Positions 32,799 through 33,337 of a stretch of 33,337 nt of DNA are shown in pieces. The notes below the pieces were generated by a model that was given only the letters and a program-made list of their open reading frames with translations, had not been told where the DNA came from and did no database searches. The stretch is taken from assembly GCA_002863045.1 (NCBI GenBank), contig PKDH01000036.1, positions 67,630 through 100,966 on the forward strand, read 5' to 3'. This DNA is from Legionella sp. (GTDB taxonomy: Bacteria; Pseudomonadota; Gammaproteobacteria; Legionellales; Legionellaceae). Position 1 is the stretch's first letter; the number at the start of each line of letters is the position of its first letter. A program made the position numbers and the translations under genes.

Positions 32799-33337
32799 TG
32801 CGACTACTTTTAGTTGAAGATGATGAGTTATTAGGCGATGCAGTTAAAGCAGGCCTAACTCAATATGGTTATATTGTTGATTGCTTACAAGATGGCGAAA
32901 TTGCGCGTGCTACGCTTAAATCAGAAAAGTTTGAACTTATTATTCTTGATTTAGGCTTACCTAAATTATCTGGTTTGGCGTTTTTGCAATCAATTCGTAC
33001 AGAAGGAAACACCACACCTGTGATTATTTTAACTGCAAGAGATTCCATTGAAGATATTGTCAAAGGGCTTGATAGTGGTGCGGATGATTATTTAGTCAAG
33101 CCTTTTGATTTGGTCGAATTAAGCGCTCGGGTTCGTGCACTAATTCGCCGCTCTCAGGGGCGTGCTGATGCCACACTTCATTATCGTAATGTGGTTTTAG
33201 ACCCTGCAGCTCATACTGTTTATGTGGATGATATGATGGTCAATGTACCCAGGCGTGAATTTGCACTGTTACAAAAATTACTTGAAAACAATGGTCAAGT
33301 TTTATCACGTGATCAATTGATGCAAAGTATTTATAGT
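32798..33337 (+). CDS. OmpR/PhoB-family response regulator, C-terminus cut by window edge
   Basis: Exactly 180 codons are present. The receiver domain has acidic residues Glu7, Asp8 and Asp9 (LLLVEDDELL), phosphoacceptor Asp51 (IILDLGLPKLSG), Thr79 (ILTARD) and Lys101 (YLVKPFD). A winged-helix DNA-binding domain begins near residue 125 (VVLDPAAHTVYVD, then VPRREFALLQKLLE) and is cut in the recognition-helix area at YS. The sequence is closest in style to the QseB/PmrA group, usually paired with a membrane histidine kinase encoded downstream. AAGG lies at a suitable distance before the ATG. Start overlaps the yciB stop. Confidence 0.92.
   Translation, partial: MRLLLVEDDELLGDAVKAGLTQYGYIVDCLQDGEIARATLKSEKFELIILDLGLPKLSGLAFLQSIRTEGNTTPVIILTARDSIEDIVKGLDSGADDYLVKPFDLVELSARVRALIRRSQGRADATLHYRNVVLDPAAHTVYVDDMMVNVPRREFALLQKLLENNGQVLSRDQLMQSIYS

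Overview
The window is about 33 kb of a moderately AT-rich chromosome. Its housekeeping genes are clearly gammaproteobacterial: ppsA, purB-nadB-nadA, rlmJ-gloB, an MltD-like transglycosylase, yciB and an OmpR-type regulator. The accessory genes suit an intracellular or host-associated member of the Legionellales/Coxiellaceae type: ankyrin and TPR proteins, a giant ankyrin protein, a phytochelatin-synthase-like peptidase, and a repeat protein with a Glu-rich C-terminus. This placement is an inference from gene content; no rRNA gene is present.

Layout. 1-1814 (minus) is most of ppsA. 1960-12570 is one 3536-codon gene: a long unrecognised N-terminal half, two ankyrin arrays and a SecA-type ATPase motor near the C-terminus. 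12790-16622 is the most notable part, a compact operon for a thiazole/oxazole-modified peptide (TOMM, streptolysin S-like): a degenerate ocin-ThiF-like 'C' protein, a SagB-type dehydrogenase, a YcaO cyclodehydratase, an outer-membrane beta-barrel protein, and a 43-residue precursor with five consecutive cysteines. A strong intrinsic terminator follows the precursor gene. 16740-20542 holds a TPR-like protein, an orphan and an ankyrin protein on the same strand. 20586-24260 (minus) holds a 903-residue protein with about nine 41-residue repeats, a broken HIT-family gene and a phytochelatin-synthase-like protein. From 24457 to the right edge the content is housekeeping: purine and NAD biosynthesis, a small secreted protein, tRNA-Leu(CAA), rRNA methylation, methylglyoxal detoxification, peptidoglycan cleavage, a septation-related membrane protein and a truncated response regulator.

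How the genes may work together. The B, C and D proteins and the Cys-rich precursor are enough in principle to make an azole-containing peptide. No ABC exporter, CAAX protease or dedicated peptidase is seen next to them. The barrel protein, encoded directly before the precursor in the same operon, is therefore a candidate exit or self-protection component. The giant ankyrin-SecA protein and the 903-residue repeat protein look like host-directed factors, but this is not shown by the sequence.

No stretch longer than 300 bases lacks a gene. No insertion sequence, CRISPR array or integrase was seen.
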